DNA of 8,619 bases, taken from the NCBI GenBank assembly GCA_003648675.1, contig QMPS01000023.1, positions 1 through 8,619 on the forward strand, written 5' to 3'. This stretch comes from Aquificota bacterium. Lineage in GTDB: Bacteria; Thermosulfidibacterota; Thermosulfidibacteria; Thermosulfidibacterales; B14-G1. Of the stretch, positions 1 to 5,406 are shown piece by piece (the first letter of the stretch is position 1; each line of letters begins with the position of its first letter). The translations under genes were made by a program, and so were the position numbers. The notes below the pieces were generated by a model. It saw only the letters and a list, made by a program, of their open reading frames with translations, was not told where the DNA came from and searched no databases.

Positions 1-27
1 CCATCCCTTAGCCCTTGGCCCTTAGCC
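1..27. repeat. short 7-bp tandem repeat downstream of cutA
   Basis: Three heptamers follow each other on the plus strand: CTTAGCC (7-13), CTTGGCC (14-20) and CTTAGCC (21-27), with one internal substitution. They are preceded by CCATCC at the window edge. They lie just beyond the cutA stop codon. The array may continue outside the window, so its real copy number is unknown. It has no obvious terminator shape. It could be a small intergenic tandem repeat or chance low-complexity sequence. Confidence 0.4.
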
Positions 28-35
28 TTTTACTT

Positions 36-362
36 TTAGCACTCGCCCTCAGCAGTTTCTTCTTCCAACCACTCCAGATAGTCCTTGTTCCCCTCCACTA
101 CAGGAAAGGCCAAAATCTCGGGAACAGTGTAGGGATGGCGTCCCTTTATGAACTCCTCCAACCTCTGATAATACTCCCTCTTGGTTTTCATTACCACCAT
201 ATACTCTCCAGCCTCTTCCAGGGCCCCCTGCCACCAGTAAACAGAAGTGATGGGTCCCAGCACCTGTGCGCAGGCCACCAGCCTAGCCTTCACCACCTCC
301 CTGGCCATGGCTCTAGCCTTCCCCTCATCGTCCAAAGTGGTCACCACCTGCAAATACTCCAT
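36..362 (-). CDS. cutA: CutA family protein (divalent cation tolerance protein)
   Basis: This 108-residue protein has the usual length and sequence of the CutA1 family, small proteins that form very stable trimers of ferredoxin-like fold. The family was linked in E. coli to copper and divalent metal tolerance, but its exact biochemical role is unsettled. Visible family marks are the N-terminal strand with VVTT (residues 6-9), the LVACAQV segment with Cys31, the VYWWQG motif (41-46) and the HPYTVPEIL motif (76-84). The C-terminus is acidic (EETAEGEC). The start ATG (362-360) shares one base with the stop of the upstream 165-residue gene (TGATG), so the two are almost certainly co-transcribed and translationally coupled. 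A G-rich AAGGGG stretch just upstream can serve as the ribosome-binding site. Identification is secure from the motifs; the physiological role is family knowledge only. Confidence 0.95.
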   Translation of the reverse strand: MEYLQVVTTLDDEGKARAMAREVVKARLVACAQVLGPITSVYWWQGALEEAGEYMVVMKTKREYYQRLEEFIKGRHPYTVPEILAFPVVEGNKDYLEWLEEETAEGEC

Positions 363-859
363 CAGCCCCTTCCCCCCTTCAACTCTCTCAACTCTCTCAC
401 CACAGGCCTGTAATACAGATTCATGAGCCTGTAAATGCTGGAACCCCTCTGCACATAGGAAAGTCTGTAGAAAAAGGCCCCAAAGGCTAGGTAATAGTCT
501 TCACCTGGCCTCATCCTATTGGCCTTCCTGAAAGACCTCCTCCCATACCTCTCCCAGAAGAGAGAATTGAGGACAAGAAGATCCTCGGCAAAAACCAAAG
601 AGGTCTCTCCGGGGTCGTGACTGAAACTGAATTGATACTCCATCAAACCATCCACAGCATACAGATGAAGGCCACTTTCTTTAAGCTTCTTCCAAAACAC
701 CCCCGGAACATAGTCAGCAATGAGATGAAGCTCCGACGGCTCCATCTCCTCTAAAAGGCGCCGGGAGTCCATAATGAACCCCCGCACATACCTCCTGAAC
801 TCCTCCTCCCTAAAGGCGAGAATAAGTCTTTCCAGCGGGAGTTCCCTATCCCCCATCAT
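362..859 (-). CDS. unknown 165-residue protein coupled to cutA
   Basis: I do not recognise a family. The product is about 165 residues, rich in Arg, Glu, Leu, Tyr and Phe, with no signal peptide, membrane segment or cysteine. The N-terminal part looks helical and charged (REEEFRRYVRGF, RRLLEEMEP). The middle has a short alternating stretch (LHLIADYVPG, LHLYAVDG), and the C-terminal part is aromatic-rich (EDYYLAFGAFFYRLSY, RLMNLYYRP). It is probably soluble and cytoplasmic. Its stop TGA overlaps the cutA ATG by one base, so it is the first gene of a two-gene unit. The start is uncertain: TTG (862), ATG (859) and ATG (856) stand in a row without a convincing Shine-Dalgarno, and I chose the first ATG. 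A strong AGGAGG inside the frame near 801-796, three bases before a GTG codon, leaves open a shorter product. The coupling to cutA says it is real; its function is unknown. Confidence 0.7.
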   Translation of the reverse strand: MMGDRELPLERLILAFREEEFRRYVRGFIMDSRRLLEEMEPSELHLIADYVPGVFWKKLKESGLHLYAVDGLMEYQFSFSHDPGETSLVFAEDLLVLNSLFWERYGRRSFRKANRMRPGEDYYLAFGAFFYRLSYVQRGSSIYRLMNLYYRPVVRELRELKGGRG

Positions 860-890
860 CAAGGAAAAACTGATGCCTGCCCCTCACCTC

Positions 891-896
891 TGTCAA
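891..896 (-). promoter_or_regulatory. candidate -35 box for the cutA operon
   Basis: A perfect TTGACA reads on the minus strand at 896-891, in the gap before the minus-strand pair. Seventeen bases further on the sequence is TCAGTT (873-868), a poor -10 match, so only the -35 half is convincing. It sits back to back with the plus-strand candidate at 907-933. Confidence 0.25.
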
Positions 897-906
897 CCCC
901 TTCCTT

Positions 907-933
907 TTGACCGCGAAAGAGAGTTGGTATAAA
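907..933 (+). promoter_or_regulatory. candidate promoter for the small-protein/hlyD/DUF169 operon
   Basis: TTGACC (907-912) and TATAAA (928-933) resemble sigma70 -35 and -10 boxes, with a short 15-bp spacer. If this promoter is used, transcription would start near 940, downstream of the AAGGAG ribosome-binding site (932-937) of the 51-residue gene. The transcript would then begin almost at that gene's ATG. Either the promoter or the ribosome-binding site is used, or an upstream start supplies the site. Confidence 0.3.
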
Positions 934-943
934 GGAGAAAAAC

Positions 944-1099
944 ATGACAAAGAGGAAAGAACGCAAAAAATGGGGCTCGAAAGATAAAACGCCCCAGTCT
1001 TCTTCTCCTTCTCAACAAAGGGAGAAGAAGAAGGAGGAAGAGAAGAGACAAGAAGGGGAACACTGTGGCCTCTGTCCGGGAGGTAGGTGCTTCCCATGA
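944..1099 (+). CDS. unknown 51-residue Lys/Glu-rich protein with C-terminal CX2CX4C
   Basis: This short gene is easy to miss. The ATG at 944 has an excellent Shine-Dalgarno, AAGGAG at 932-937, six bases upstream. The frame ends in TGA at 1097-1099, overlapping the adaptor's ATG (1096) in a classic ATGA arrangement. The product begins with MTKRKERKKWGSKDK, continues through a Ser/Gln/Pro linker (residues 17-25) and a charged Arg/Lys/Glu helix (26-39), and ends with EHCGLCPGGRCFP. The three cysteines are Cys41, Cys44 and Cys49. There is no membrane segment. The cysteine cluster could bind a metal or take part in redox chemistry. Because it stands directly before a secretion-type adaptor, a precursor-peptide role is conceivable, but no maturation enzyme or peptidase is in view. 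Alternatively the frame may serve mainly to couple translation to the next gene. The coding call rests on the ribosome-binding site and the stop/start overlap, not on homology. Confidence 0.6.
   Translation: MTKRKERKKWGSKDKTPQSSSPSQQREKKKEEEKRQEGEHCGLCPGGRCFP
998..1031 (+). repeat. 11-bp perfect inverted repeat inside the small gene
   Basis: TCTTCTTCTCC (998-1008) is exactly complementary to GGAGAAGAAGA (1021-1031), with a 12-base loop between. In RNA this would form an 11-bp stem about 65 bases before the adaptor's start codon. The right arm belongs to an uninterrupted purine run (1017-1048). It may only reflect Ser and Lys/Glu codons lying side by side, or it may modulate translation or transcription into the adaptor gene. 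There is no following T-run, so it is not a standard terminator. Confidence 0.4.
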
Positions 1100-2214
1100 G
1101 AAAAAGGGTGAAGGGCCTCATCCTTCTCGCAATAGCAGGAGCTGCCATAGGAGGGCTTCTCTTCTTATCTAAAAGCCTCACCCATAAGAAACCTCCTCCT
1201 AACATCATCTGGGGAAGCGGTATAGTAGAAGGAGACGAAGTGGAAGTCTCCCCTAAAATCCCGGGGAAGGTGGCTCGCCTCCTGGTGAAAGAAGGAGACC
1301 AGGTAGCCTTGGGAGCTCCCATAGCCCTTCTAGACTCCCAGGAGATCCAGGCCCGTGTGAAGGCAGCCCAGGCCCAGGTCACCAGACTGAGAAGGGAGGT
1401 GGACAGGGCCAGAGTAGCTCTGAAGCTCACCCGAGAAGTGGTGGGAAAGAAGATCCAGGAGGCCAGGGCCATGGTGAAAGGAGCCCAGGCTCGACTTCGG
1501 GGCGCCAAGGCCCAATGGGAAAAATGGGAAAAGGACTGGAAACGCTTCCGGGCCCTCCGTGAGAGAAAGGTCATCTCCCAAAGGAGACTGGACGAGGTGG
1601 CAGCAGCAGCCAAAAGCGCCAAAGCCCAAATGGAAAGTGCCCAGCAGGAGCTAAACAGGGCCAGAGCAGCCCTGGAAACGGCCCTGGCCAAAAAGAGGGA
1701 AATTACCCTGAGGCAGAAGGAGATAGGGGTTCTGGAATCAGCCCTGGCCACCACTCAAGCCAAACTGGAAGAAGCTCAGGCCCTTTTGGAAGACACCCGC
1801 ATCCCATCCCCCGTCAAGGGGAGAGTGGTGGAAAAACTGGTGGAAGAAGGGGAAGTGGTCACCGCCGGCACCCCCTTGGTTATAGTGACAAACCTGGACA
1901 GCCTCTACTTAAAGATTTACATCCCCGAACCCCAGATGGGCCGTATCGCCCTGGGCCAAGAGGCCAGGATATACGTAGACGCCTTCCCAGACACTCCCTT
2001 CCCAGCCCAGGTTTGCTACGTGGCATCCAAAGCCGAGTTCACCCCTAAAGAGGTGCAAACCCACAAAGAACGGGTCCAGTACACCTTTGCCGTGAAGCTC
2101 TGCGTAAAAGAGAACAGAGACCACCTCCTCAAACCGGGCATGCCCGGTGACGGTGTGATAAAAGTGGAACCGGGTCCCTGGTGGAATCCCATCAGGGAAG
2201 AAACGGTCCAATAA
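1096..2214 (+). CDS. HlyD-family periplasmic adaptor (membrane fusion protein)
   Basis: This 372-residue protein is an inner-membrane-anchored periplasmic adaptor of the kind that bridges an ABC or other exporter to an outer-membrane channel. In order it shows a positively charged start (MRKRVKG), one membrane segment (about residues 7-25), the first half of a lipoyl-like domain (VSPKIPGKVARLLVKEGD, 51-68), a long coiled coil with many Ala/Arg/Glu heptads (about 82-232), the second lipoyl half (IPSPVKGRVVEKLVEEGE, 236-253), a beta-barrel region, and AEFTPKEVQT (313-322), a phrase typical of the YbhG/YhiI-like adaptors of ABC-2 exporters. The frame is also open from a GTG at 1087. I chose ATG 1096 because GGGAGGT (1078-1084) is better spaced for it and it overlaps the small gene's stop. 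The usual ATPase and permease genes do not follow; a DUF169 gene does. The exporter and the substrate are unknown. Confidence 0.9.
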   Translation: MRKRVKGLILLAIAGAAIGGLLFLSKSLTHKKPPPNIIWGSGIVEGDEVEVSPKIPGKVARLLVKEGDQVALGAPIALLDSQEIQARVKAAQAQVTRLRREVDRARVALKLTREVVGKKIQEARAMVKGAQARLRGAKAQWEKWEKDWKRFRALRERKVISQRRLDEVAAAAKSAKAQMESAQQELNRARAALETALAKKREITLRQKEIGVLESALATTQAKLEEAQALLEDTRIPSPVKGRVVEKLVEEGEVVTAGTPLVIVTNLDSLYLKIYIPEPQMGRIALGQEARIYVDAFPDTPFPAQVCYVASKAEFTPKEVQTHKERVQYTFAVKLCVKENRDHLLKPGMPGDGVIKVEPGPWWNPIREETVQ

Positions 2215-2219
2215 GGAGG
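2214..2219 (+). promoter_or_regulatory. ribosome-binding site overlapping the adaptor stop
   Basis: AGGAGG, a perfect Shine-Dalgarno, begins on the last base of the adaptor's TAA and lies four bases before the DUF169 ATG (2224). It fixes that start and shows that the two genes form one operon with translational hand-over. Confidence 0.8.
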
Positions 2220-2223
2220 TTAC

Positions 2224-3006
2224 ATGGAAAAGGTAAAAAATTTGTCAGAAAGGCTCATGGACTTTCTCAGGCTAAAGACACAACCCGTGGGAGTCTCTTA
2301 TCTTCCAGAAGGAGAAGCCCTGCCTCCCAAGGCAAGAAGGCCTCGAGACAGGAAAATCCAGATCACTCTCTGCCAGGCCATGACCTGGGTCAGGATTTAC
2401 GGCTGGTCTGTAGCCATTGAGAAGGAAGACAACGTCTGCATCCCCGGAGGGTTGGCCCTCAACCTGCTGAAGAGTACCAAGGCCTCCAACGAAGAAATCC
2501 TCTCCCGTCTCATGGTAGAGGTGGGCTGGGTTTCCAAAGAGAGAGAAAAAGAGCAAGAGTGGTACATTCTAGACCGAGAATACAAGACCATTCTCATGGA
2601 ACCCCTTTCAAAGGCCAATAGAGAGCCGGAGTTGGTGGTCATCTATGGAGACCCTTCTCAGATAGTGAAACTGGTCCACGGCTATTCTTACACCACGGGA
2701 AAGAGCATCACCACTCGAACCAGCGGCAGAGTGGCTTGCGGCGATTATCTGGCAGCTCCCCTCCTCCACGGGACTCCCTTCATCGCCATACCGGGAACGG
2801 GGGACAGGGTCTTCTCCGGCACCCAAGACACCGAGATGATCTTCTCCATACCCTACTCCCTACTGGAAAGCACCATAGAAGGGATGAAAGAGGCCGGAGC
2901 CCAAGTGGGAAGCAACAGGTACCCCTTTGTGCCCTACATGCTCCACCAGGTCCAGTTCCCTCCCATCTACAAAGAACTGGCTAGGGAGACAGGTATCCAA
3001 CTCTAA
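2224..3006 (+). CDS. DUF169 family protein
   Basis: This 260-residue protein matches the DUF169 family, which is common in anaerobes such as sulfate reducers, clostridia and methanogens and has no settled biochemical function. Recognisable parts are the N-terminal LRLKTQPVGVSYL (residues 15-27), a cysteine before a helix (ITLCQAM, Cys50), VCIPGGLAL (Cys72 in 71-79), the central ELVVIYGDPSQIVKL (136-150), RVACGDYLAAPL (Cys172) and the C-terminal IPGTGDRVFSGTQDTEM (189-205). The three cysteines lie in the conserved blocks, so binding of a metal, cluster or cofactor is a reasonable guess. There is no signal peptide, so it should be cytoplasmic. It shares an operon with the adaptor, but no mechanism linking an efflux adaptor to DUF169 is evident; co-regulation in a stress or anaerobic-metabolism setting is only inferred. 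The family assignment is firm. Confidence 0.92.
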   Translation: MEKVKNLSERLMDFLRLKTQPVGVSYLPEGEALPPKARRPRDRKIQITLCQAMTWVRIYGWSVAIEKEDNVCIPGGLALNLLKSTKASNEEILSRLMVEVGWVSKEREKEQEWYILDREYKTILMEPLSKANREPELVVIYGDPSQIVKLVHGYSYTTGKSITTRTSGRVACGDYLAAPLLHGTPFIAIPGTGDRVFSGTQDTEMIFSIPYSLLESTIEGMKEAGAQVGSNRYPFVPYMLHQVQFPPIYKELARETGIQL

Positions 3007-3032
3007 GGAGAAGAGAGCCGCTATCCAGAGGG

Positions 3033-3060
3033 GGGGGAAGAAGGTCAATCCTCTTCCCCC
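3033..3060. terminator. hairpin between convergent genes, possible bidirectional terminator
   Basis: GGGGGAAGA (3033-3041) pairs perfectly with TCTTCCCCC (3052-3060), with a 10-base loop that can pair a little further. It lies 26 bases after the DUF169 stop and overlaps the last codons of the minus-strand gene that ends at 3045. The position between convergent genes suits a shared terminator, but there is no T-run on either side, so intrinsic termination would be weak. Confidence 0.4.
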
Positions 3061-3230
3061 GCGAGCATGTCCAAAATCCTTTTGGCCCCCCTGTAAAGGA
3101 CCAGAAATTGGTCCACCTCGGTCAAAGTCCCCTGATCACTGTAGAGGGCCACTCTATCCTCCGAAACCTGAAGGGCAAGATACTTGGGCAACACACCGCC
3201 TTCCACAGCTTTGGCCACTCTGGCTAGCAC
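3045..3230 (-). CDS. unknown 61-residue protein, second gene of a minus-strand pair
   Basis: I do not recognise a family. The product is a short soluble protein with two halves: an N-terminal segment rich in Val, Ala and Arg (VLARVAKAVEGG), then a probably alternating strand-helix stretch (ALQVSEDRVALYSD, TEVDQFLVLYRGAKRILDMLAGEED). It has no cysteine and no membrane segment. Two GTG starts are possible. The one at 3239 has a G-rich AGAGGGG only one base upstream; the one at 3230 has it ten bases upstream and overlaps the previous gene's TAG as GTGCTAG, so I prefer 3230. The overlap with the 125-residue gene shows a two-gene operon. Its 3' end lies in the hairpin shared with the DUF169 gene. 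A function cannot be proposed. Confidence 0.6.
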   Translation of the reverse strand: MLARVAKAVEGGVLPKYLALQVSEDRVALYSDQGTLTEVDQFLVLYRGAKRILDMLAGEED

Positions 3231-3601
3231 CCTGGCCACTCCCCTCTCAGCATCTCCAAAGCCAACTCCACATTCGGACTCGCCAGAGTGTACCCCCTGA
3301 AAAAACCTTCTTCTACGTCCACTTTCTTCCAGGCCTCTGGTACTTTCCTGTGTTCTTCCCCTTCTCCCTCACCCTTAAACAGCAAAAGGGAAAGAGTGAG
3401 GGGACGTTCGGCCTTGAGAATACAGCCTGTCCACACTGGGGCATACCCAGAGGGAGGAGAATCACTCCCGACCTCAAAAAAGATCACATCCTTCTCTCCG
3501 TTCTTGGCAACCACCACGTAATTGGTGGGAAAGCACGCCAAGCCAAAAACCAGGGACAAAAAGGTCATGGCTCCCGCCAGAAAAATGAGAATGTCCAACA
3601 T
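3224..3601 (-). CDS. unknown 125-residue protein with N-terminal membrane segment
   Basis: I do not recognise a family. The protein starts with a hydrophobic stretch of about 24 residues (MLDILIFLAGAMTFLSLVFGLACF) that should act as a membrane anchor or uncleaved signal. Cys23 is preceded by GLA, which is not a standard lipobox. The rest (about 100 residues) looks extracytoplasmic or soluble, with NYVVVAKNGEKDVIFFEVG, a Pro/Gly loop with Cys60, a Gly/Glu stretch and a helical C-terminus. The start is well supported: AGGAGG precedes the ATG by about seven bases, and a TTGACA/TACGAT promoter lies a further 34-40 bases upstream. It heads an operon with the 61-residue gene. A longer plus-strand frame covers the same DNA but lacks these signals. 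It may be an envelope protein; nothing more specific can be said. Confidence 0.7.
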   Translation of the reverse strand: MLDILIFLAGAMTFLSLVFGLACFPTNYVVVAKNGEKDVIFFEVGSDSPPSGYAPVWTGCILKAERPLTLSLLLFKGEGEGEEHRKVPEAWKKVDVEEGFFRGYTLASPNVELALEMLRGEWPGC

Positions 3602-3641
3602 GGCACCCCCTCCTATAGACGATAAACCCTCATTTTAAATT

Positions 3642-3670
3642 ATCGTATTTCTACTTATACTATATGTCAA
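3642..3670 (-). promoter_or_regulatory. sigma70-type promoter for the unknown minus-strand pair
   Basis: On the minus strand TTGACA (3670-3665) is followed after exactly 17 bases by TACGAT (3647-3642), a full -35 and a 4/6 -10. The surrounding DNA is AT-rich, unlike the genes around it. Transcription would start near 3635, giving a leader of about 34 bases that contains the AGGAGG of the 125-residue gene. Confidence 0.6.
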
Positions 3671-3747
3671 ATAGATTTTATACCGCTTTGAGAAACAGAG
3701 GGTAACACACTTTTCATTCCTATAACGCGAACCCTAAAGGGAGCCCC

Positions 3748-3776
3748 TTGACACGAAGAGCGCCCTTTGGCATCTT
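3748..3776 (+). promoter_or_regulatory. candidate promoter for tRNA-Gly and the lptE operon
   Basis: TTGACA (3748-3753) is followed by a 17-bp spacer and CATCTT (3771-3776), which is a weak -10. The predicted start near 3783 would lie only a few bases before the tRNA, as is common. The -35 is perfect and the -10 only half-matching. I see no better promoter before the tRNA. Confidence 0.4.
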
Positions 3777-3786
3777 ACCCATCAGG

Positions 3787-3861
3787 GCGGGCGTAATTCA
3801 GGGGTAGAATGCCAGCTTCCCAAGCTGGAAGTCGCGGGTTCGAATCCCGTCGCCCGCTCCA
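3787..3861 (+). tRNA. tRNA-Gly, anticodon CCC
   Basis: The cloverleaf is complete. The acceptor stem GCGGGCG (3787-3793) pairs with CGCCCGC (3851-3857). The D-arm is ATTC/GAAT with AGGGGTA in the loop. The anticodon stem CCAGC/GCTGG encloses the loop TTCCCAA, which gives anticodon CCC for the GGG codon. The T-arm GCGGG/CCCGT carries TTCGAAT. The discriminator is T, and CCA is encoded (3859-3861). The gene lies 27 bases before the lptE start with no terminator between, so the two may be transcribed together and separated by RNase processing. Confidence 0.97.
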
Positions 3862-3888
3862 AAATTTTGTGGACCTCAGGAGAAGGCC

Positions 3889-4398
3889 TTGACCAAGATT
3901 CTAACCACCCTCCTCGTAGTCATCACAACCCTGGGCTGTGGCTACAGACTGGCCGGTCGCGGACCCAATCCAGCTCAAGTAGATTTAAAAGGCAAAAGCA
4001 TCTCCATCCACATCCTCAAAAACGACACGGGTGAACCCGACGTGGAATACATCATCACTACAGCCCTCATCTCCGAACTCATACGAACCCCCCAAGTCCA
4101 GGTGGTGAGAAGGGACAAATATGCCGACTACATTTTGGAAGGGAACGTGACGAAGTATCACAAAGAAGTTCTCTCCATGGACTATCGGGGAACAGCCCAG
4201 TACTATCGCCTTGTGGTCACCATTAAGCTGAGAATTCAGGATCCCTCCTCGGGAAAGACCATAAAGCTGGGCAGTTTCTCAGAAGATGCTGAATTTCATA
4301 TGGCCTCCGATGTGGAGCTCAGCAAAGCCCGGGAGAGGGAGGCCTTGAAAAGGATCTCACAGGAGTTGGCCCAACGGCTTTCTGCCTCGCTCCTTTGA
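3889..4398 (+). CDS. lptE: LptE-family LPS-assembly lipoprotein
   Basis: LptE is the outer-membrane lipoprotein that plugs the LptD barrel and helps insert lipopolysaccharide into the outer leaflet. The 169-residue product has a lipoprotein signal (MTKILTTLLVVITTLGC, lipid-bearing Cys17), then CGYRLAGRG, the usual beginning of this family. It continues with the strand-helix body (SISIHILKNDTGEPDVE, ALISELIRTPQVQVV, ADYILEGNVTKY) and an amphipathic C-terminal helix (EREALKRISQELAQRL). The length is normal. Translation starts at TTG, supported by AGGAG (3878-3882) six bases upstream; there is no ATG in frame nearby. It is followed after 16 bases by holA, an order common in Deltaproteobacteria. 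LptE sequences diverge strongly, so recognition rests on the signal peptide plus CGYRL, layout and context. Its presence means the organism makes a diderm envelope with LPS. Confidence 0.9.
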   Translation: MTKILTTLLVVITTLGCGYRLAGRGPNPAQVDLKGKSISIHILKNDTGEPDVEYIITTALISELIRTPQVQVVRRDKYADYILEGNVTKYHKEVLSMDYRGTAQYYRLVVTIKLRIQDPSSGKTIKLGSFSEDAEFHMASDVELSKAREREALKRISQELAQRLSASLL

Positions 4399-4414
4399 TT
4401 TTTCAACAGAGAGA

Positions 4415-5404
4415 ATGAAATCCCTCAGCCCCAGAGAGTTTTCCAGCAGGATCAAAAAAGGTACTCTGCCATCGACGGTGTTCTTTGTGGGAGAAGAAGG
4501 GCTCCTCATGGAGAAGGCTCTACAGAGGATCAAAGAAGGGGTCCTGGGAGAGAACTGGGAGCTGAACTGGACGGTGCTGGAAGGAGAAAAAGCCTCCATA
4601 AGCCAGCTGGAAGAAGCCCTGTCCACAGCCCCCTTTGCGTCGCCAAAAAGAGTAGTGGTACTGAGAGAAGCTCTAGACTTCTGGAAAACATGGCATAAAA
4701 GGGAAAGGGAACGCACCGAGCGCGCCCTCACCCAGCATGCCCCTCACTCCCTCCTCATTCTCATCCATCTGGGAGAGCTGGAGGAGAAAGGAATGGAAGA
4801 AAAGATCCTGTTGGAGACCTTGCAAAGATCCGGAGTGGCTGTGGTCAGCTTCACCGGGAAACGGGAGGCTCTGGAAAACTGGGTCAAAAAGCGACTGGCA
4901 AAAGAAGGGCTACCAGTACAACAGGAAGTGGTCGACTGGCTCCTGGACGTATCCCAAGGGAAAATGGCCCTTTTGGAAAGGGAGCTGGAGAAGTTCGTCC
5001 TATGGGGCAAAAAGGGAGAGGATGTTCAAAAAATTCCTTCCCTGTGGGACGTTCCCCTCATGGTTTACAAAGGAGACCTTCGTCTCCTGAGCCTTTTGGA
5101 AGACTTAATGGCAGAGAAAGGATACCTCTACCTCTTCAGAATAATTTCCTCTTCCTTAGTGCGTCTAGCAGCAGTGCAACAGACCTTGGAAGAAGGCAGG
5201 GAATCCAGAGAGGAAGCTATCAGGAGGGTCTCCCGCCATCCCAACGAAAGGAAAGCCTTGGAAGTGGGACTGAGACGCCTAACCCCAGCCAAAACCGTAC
5301 AGTTACTGGACAGGGTGATGGAAGCAGAAATTTCCTTGAAATCCGGCCCTCTTCCCCCGGCTAAGGTGCTGGAGAAACTCATAGCCCAAATATTGGAGGT
5401 GTGA
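4415..5404 (+). CDS. holA: DNA polymerase III delta subunit
   Basis: HolA is the clamp-loader subunit that binds and opens the beta sliding clamp for replication. The 329-residue length fits the family (about 340). The N-terminus shows the degenerate nucleotide-binding fold of delta: TVFFVGEEGLLMEKALQRIKE (about residues 20-40), then a helix and VLEGEKASISQLEEALSTAPFASPKRVVVLREA (about 54-86), a typical delta pattern. The middle contains VVSFTGKREALENWVKKRLAKEGL and LLDVSQGKMALLERELEKFVLW, the stretch corresponding to the second AAA+ subdomain. The C-terminal collar domain includes LYLFRIISSSLVRLAAVQQ and ends in LIAQILEV. The start ATG has only a weak purine-rich ribosome-binding site (AGAGAG) and may rely on re-initiation from lptE 16 bases upstream. 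The last codons contain the GGAGG that serves manC. Confidence 0.92.
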   Translation: MKSLSPREFSSRIKKGTLPSTVFFVGEEGLLMEKALQRIKEGVLGENWELNWTVLEGEKASISQLEEALSTAPFASPKRVVVLREALDFWKTWHKRERERTERALTQHAPHSLLILIHLGELEEKGMEEKILLETLQRSGVAVVSFTGKREALENWVKKRLAKEGLPVQQEVVDWLLDVSQGKMALLERELEKFVLWGKKGEDVQKIPSLWDVPLMVYKGDLRLLSLLEDLMAEKGYLYLFRIISSSLVRLAAVQQTLEEGRESREEAIRRVSRHPNERKALEVGLRRLTPAKTVQLLDRVMEAEISLKSGPLPPAKVLEKLIAQILEV

Positions 5405-5406
5405 GG

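Noticed and set aside
1330..1629. possible small minus-strand gene inside the adaptor
   Set aside because: It mirrors the Ala/Glu/Lys-rich coiled-coil codons of the adaptor and has no start signal.
846..1754. 302-codon open frame on the minus strand
   Set aside because: It is antisense to the first half of the adaptor gene, with Ser/Arg/Leu-rich low-complexity sequence. The adaptor on the plus strand has clear domains.
2927..3625. 232-codon open frame on the plus strand
   Set aside because: It starts inside the DUF169 gene, lacks a ribosome-binding site, is Pro/Ser-rich without domain features, and covers two minus-strand genes that have promoter and Shine-Dalgarno signals.
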